Assembly: GCA_011050615.1 (NCBI GenBank)
Contig: DRFJ01000054.1
Coordinates: 1 to 64,000, forward strand
Length of the DNA stretch: 64,000 nucleotides
Direction: 5' to 3'
From: Bacteroidota bacterium
GTDB taxonomy: Bacteria > Bacteroidota > Bacteroidia > Bacteroidales > VadinHA17
The translations under genes were made by a program, and so were the position numbers. The notes under the pieces were generated by a model. The model worked only from the letters and a program-made list of their open reading frames with translations. It did not search any database and was not told where the DNA came from. This document shows positions 63,246 to 64,000 of the stretch, piece after piece. The stretch's first letter is position 1. Every line of letters starts with the position of its first letter.

Positions 63246-64000
63246 TCAGAAACTGATTCTCTCCTTAAGTTTCTTATAGCCTGAACGGCTTACAGGTAAC
63301 CTTTCTCCGTCTTTCAAAATGGCAATATGGGAGTCCTTGCCATAGGGTTCTATCCTGCTTATCTGTTCAATTGCCACAAGGCAGGATCTGTGGATACGTA
63401 CAAATTCATTTCCGGGGAGCTTTCTTTCATAATATTTCATGGTCTGTTCCTTAAGGGCTTTACCTCCTGTATGATATATCATTACATAGTCATCCTCCGC
63501 CATCATGTAAATTATATTTCTGACGGGGATAAAGCTTATGGCATTCCCCTTTCTGATCACTATCCTGTTCAGGGCAGGTAATCCCTCTGTCTCCCCTGCC
63601 TTCAGCTTCTGTATGTTTGCAGACAGGTCAGCGCCCCTGCTGATTCTTACGACAGCCTTTTCAACGGCATCATCAAAGCGCTTTTCCGAAAAGGGTTTGA
63701 GAAGATAGTCCACGGCATTCATTTCGAAAGCCTTAATCGCATATTCATCAAATGCAGTAGTAAATATTATATCCGGTTTTTCTTCAAGTACTTCCAGTAA
63801 CTCAAAGCCTGTTAATTTGGGCATTTGAATATCAAGGAAAATAAGATCGGGATTTAAATCCTTTATTGCCATAAGTCCGCAGAACCCGTCGGAGCACTCG
63901 CCCACTATCTGTACAGTGTTATGTTTGGCAAGGTAATGTCTGATTATGCTTCTGGCCGGTTCTTCATCTTCTATGATAAGTGCTTTAATTTTATCTTCTT
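63246..64000 (-). CDS. LytTR-family response regulator (REC + LytTR), N-terminus runs off the window
   Basis: Reverse strand in frame to the edge: EDKIKALIIEDEEPARSIIRHYLAKHN...DLIFLDIQMPKLTGFELLEVL...VRIHRSCLVAIEQISRIEPYGKDSHIAILKDGERLPVSRSGYKKLKE. Confidence 0.93.
   Translation of the reverse strand, partial: EDKIKALIIEDEEPARSIIRHYLAKHNTVQIVGECSDGFCGLMAIKDLNPDLIFLDIQMPKLTGFELLEVLEEKPDIIFTTAFDEYAIKAFEMNAVDYLLKPFSEKRFDDAVEKAVVRISRGADLSANIQKLKAGETEGLPALNRIVIRKGNAISFIPVRNIIYMMAEDDYVMIYHTGGKALKEQTMKYYERKLPGNEFVRIHRSCLVAIEQISRIEPYGKDSHIAILKDGERLPVSRSGYKKLKERISF

Noticed and set aside
1-64000. CRISPR array, tRNA or rRNA genes
   Set aside because: No regularly spaced identical repeats, no cas genes, no tRNA-like cloverleaf with GTTCGAnnC arm outside coding sequence, and no rRNA-like sequence noticed.

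Overview
This 64 kb window is chromosomal DNA from a Bacteroidota genome, probably Bacteroidales/Marinilabiliales-like judging from gene content. It is gene-dense and mostly housekeeping. Recognisable genes include acyl-CoA synthetase, queD, polA, moaD/moaE, an S41 protease, rnpA, hemD, deoC, dtd, mntP, PHP phosphatase, Crp/Fnr, dicarboxylate symporter, tldD/tldE, PFK, rsgA, mnmH, a U32 peptidase, AsmA, pepE, an ECF sigma cluster and yidD. No rRNA, tRNA, CRISPR array, prophage or intact mobile element was recognised.

The most interesting items are:
(1) 40.8-42.5 kb: a single polypeptide that looks like an ECF-transporter S-like membrane domain, a T-like (CbiQ/EcfT-like) membrane domain and a THEP1-type P-loop NTPase. 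It lies downstream of a TonB-dependent receptor.
(2) 49.9-52.2 kb: a steroid-5-alpha-reductase (SRD5A)-like protein with conserved Glu/Tyr residues, coupled by stop/start overlap to a CxPxR-type sulfatase.
(3) 53.9-55.6 kb: a protein of about 4.5 charged/aromatic ~72-aa repeats fused to a GH16-like domain whose catalytic acids appear replaced.
(4) 26.9-29.8 kb: a hybrid histidine kinase with an intact His box and terminal receiver but a degenerate ATP-binding domain.
(5) 55.9-62.9 kb: a TetR/LolA-like/FtsX-FtsX-LolD/DUF1302-like outer membrane protein/methyltransferase export cluster.
(6) 19.3-20.8 kb: a TldD with an apparent Tat lipoprotein signal.
(7) A set of short decayed genes (GH43, beta-lactamase-family, BNR-repeat, LytTR, IS200-like), concentrated at 40-50 kb.

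All identifications come from reading the translated motifs. No database search was run.
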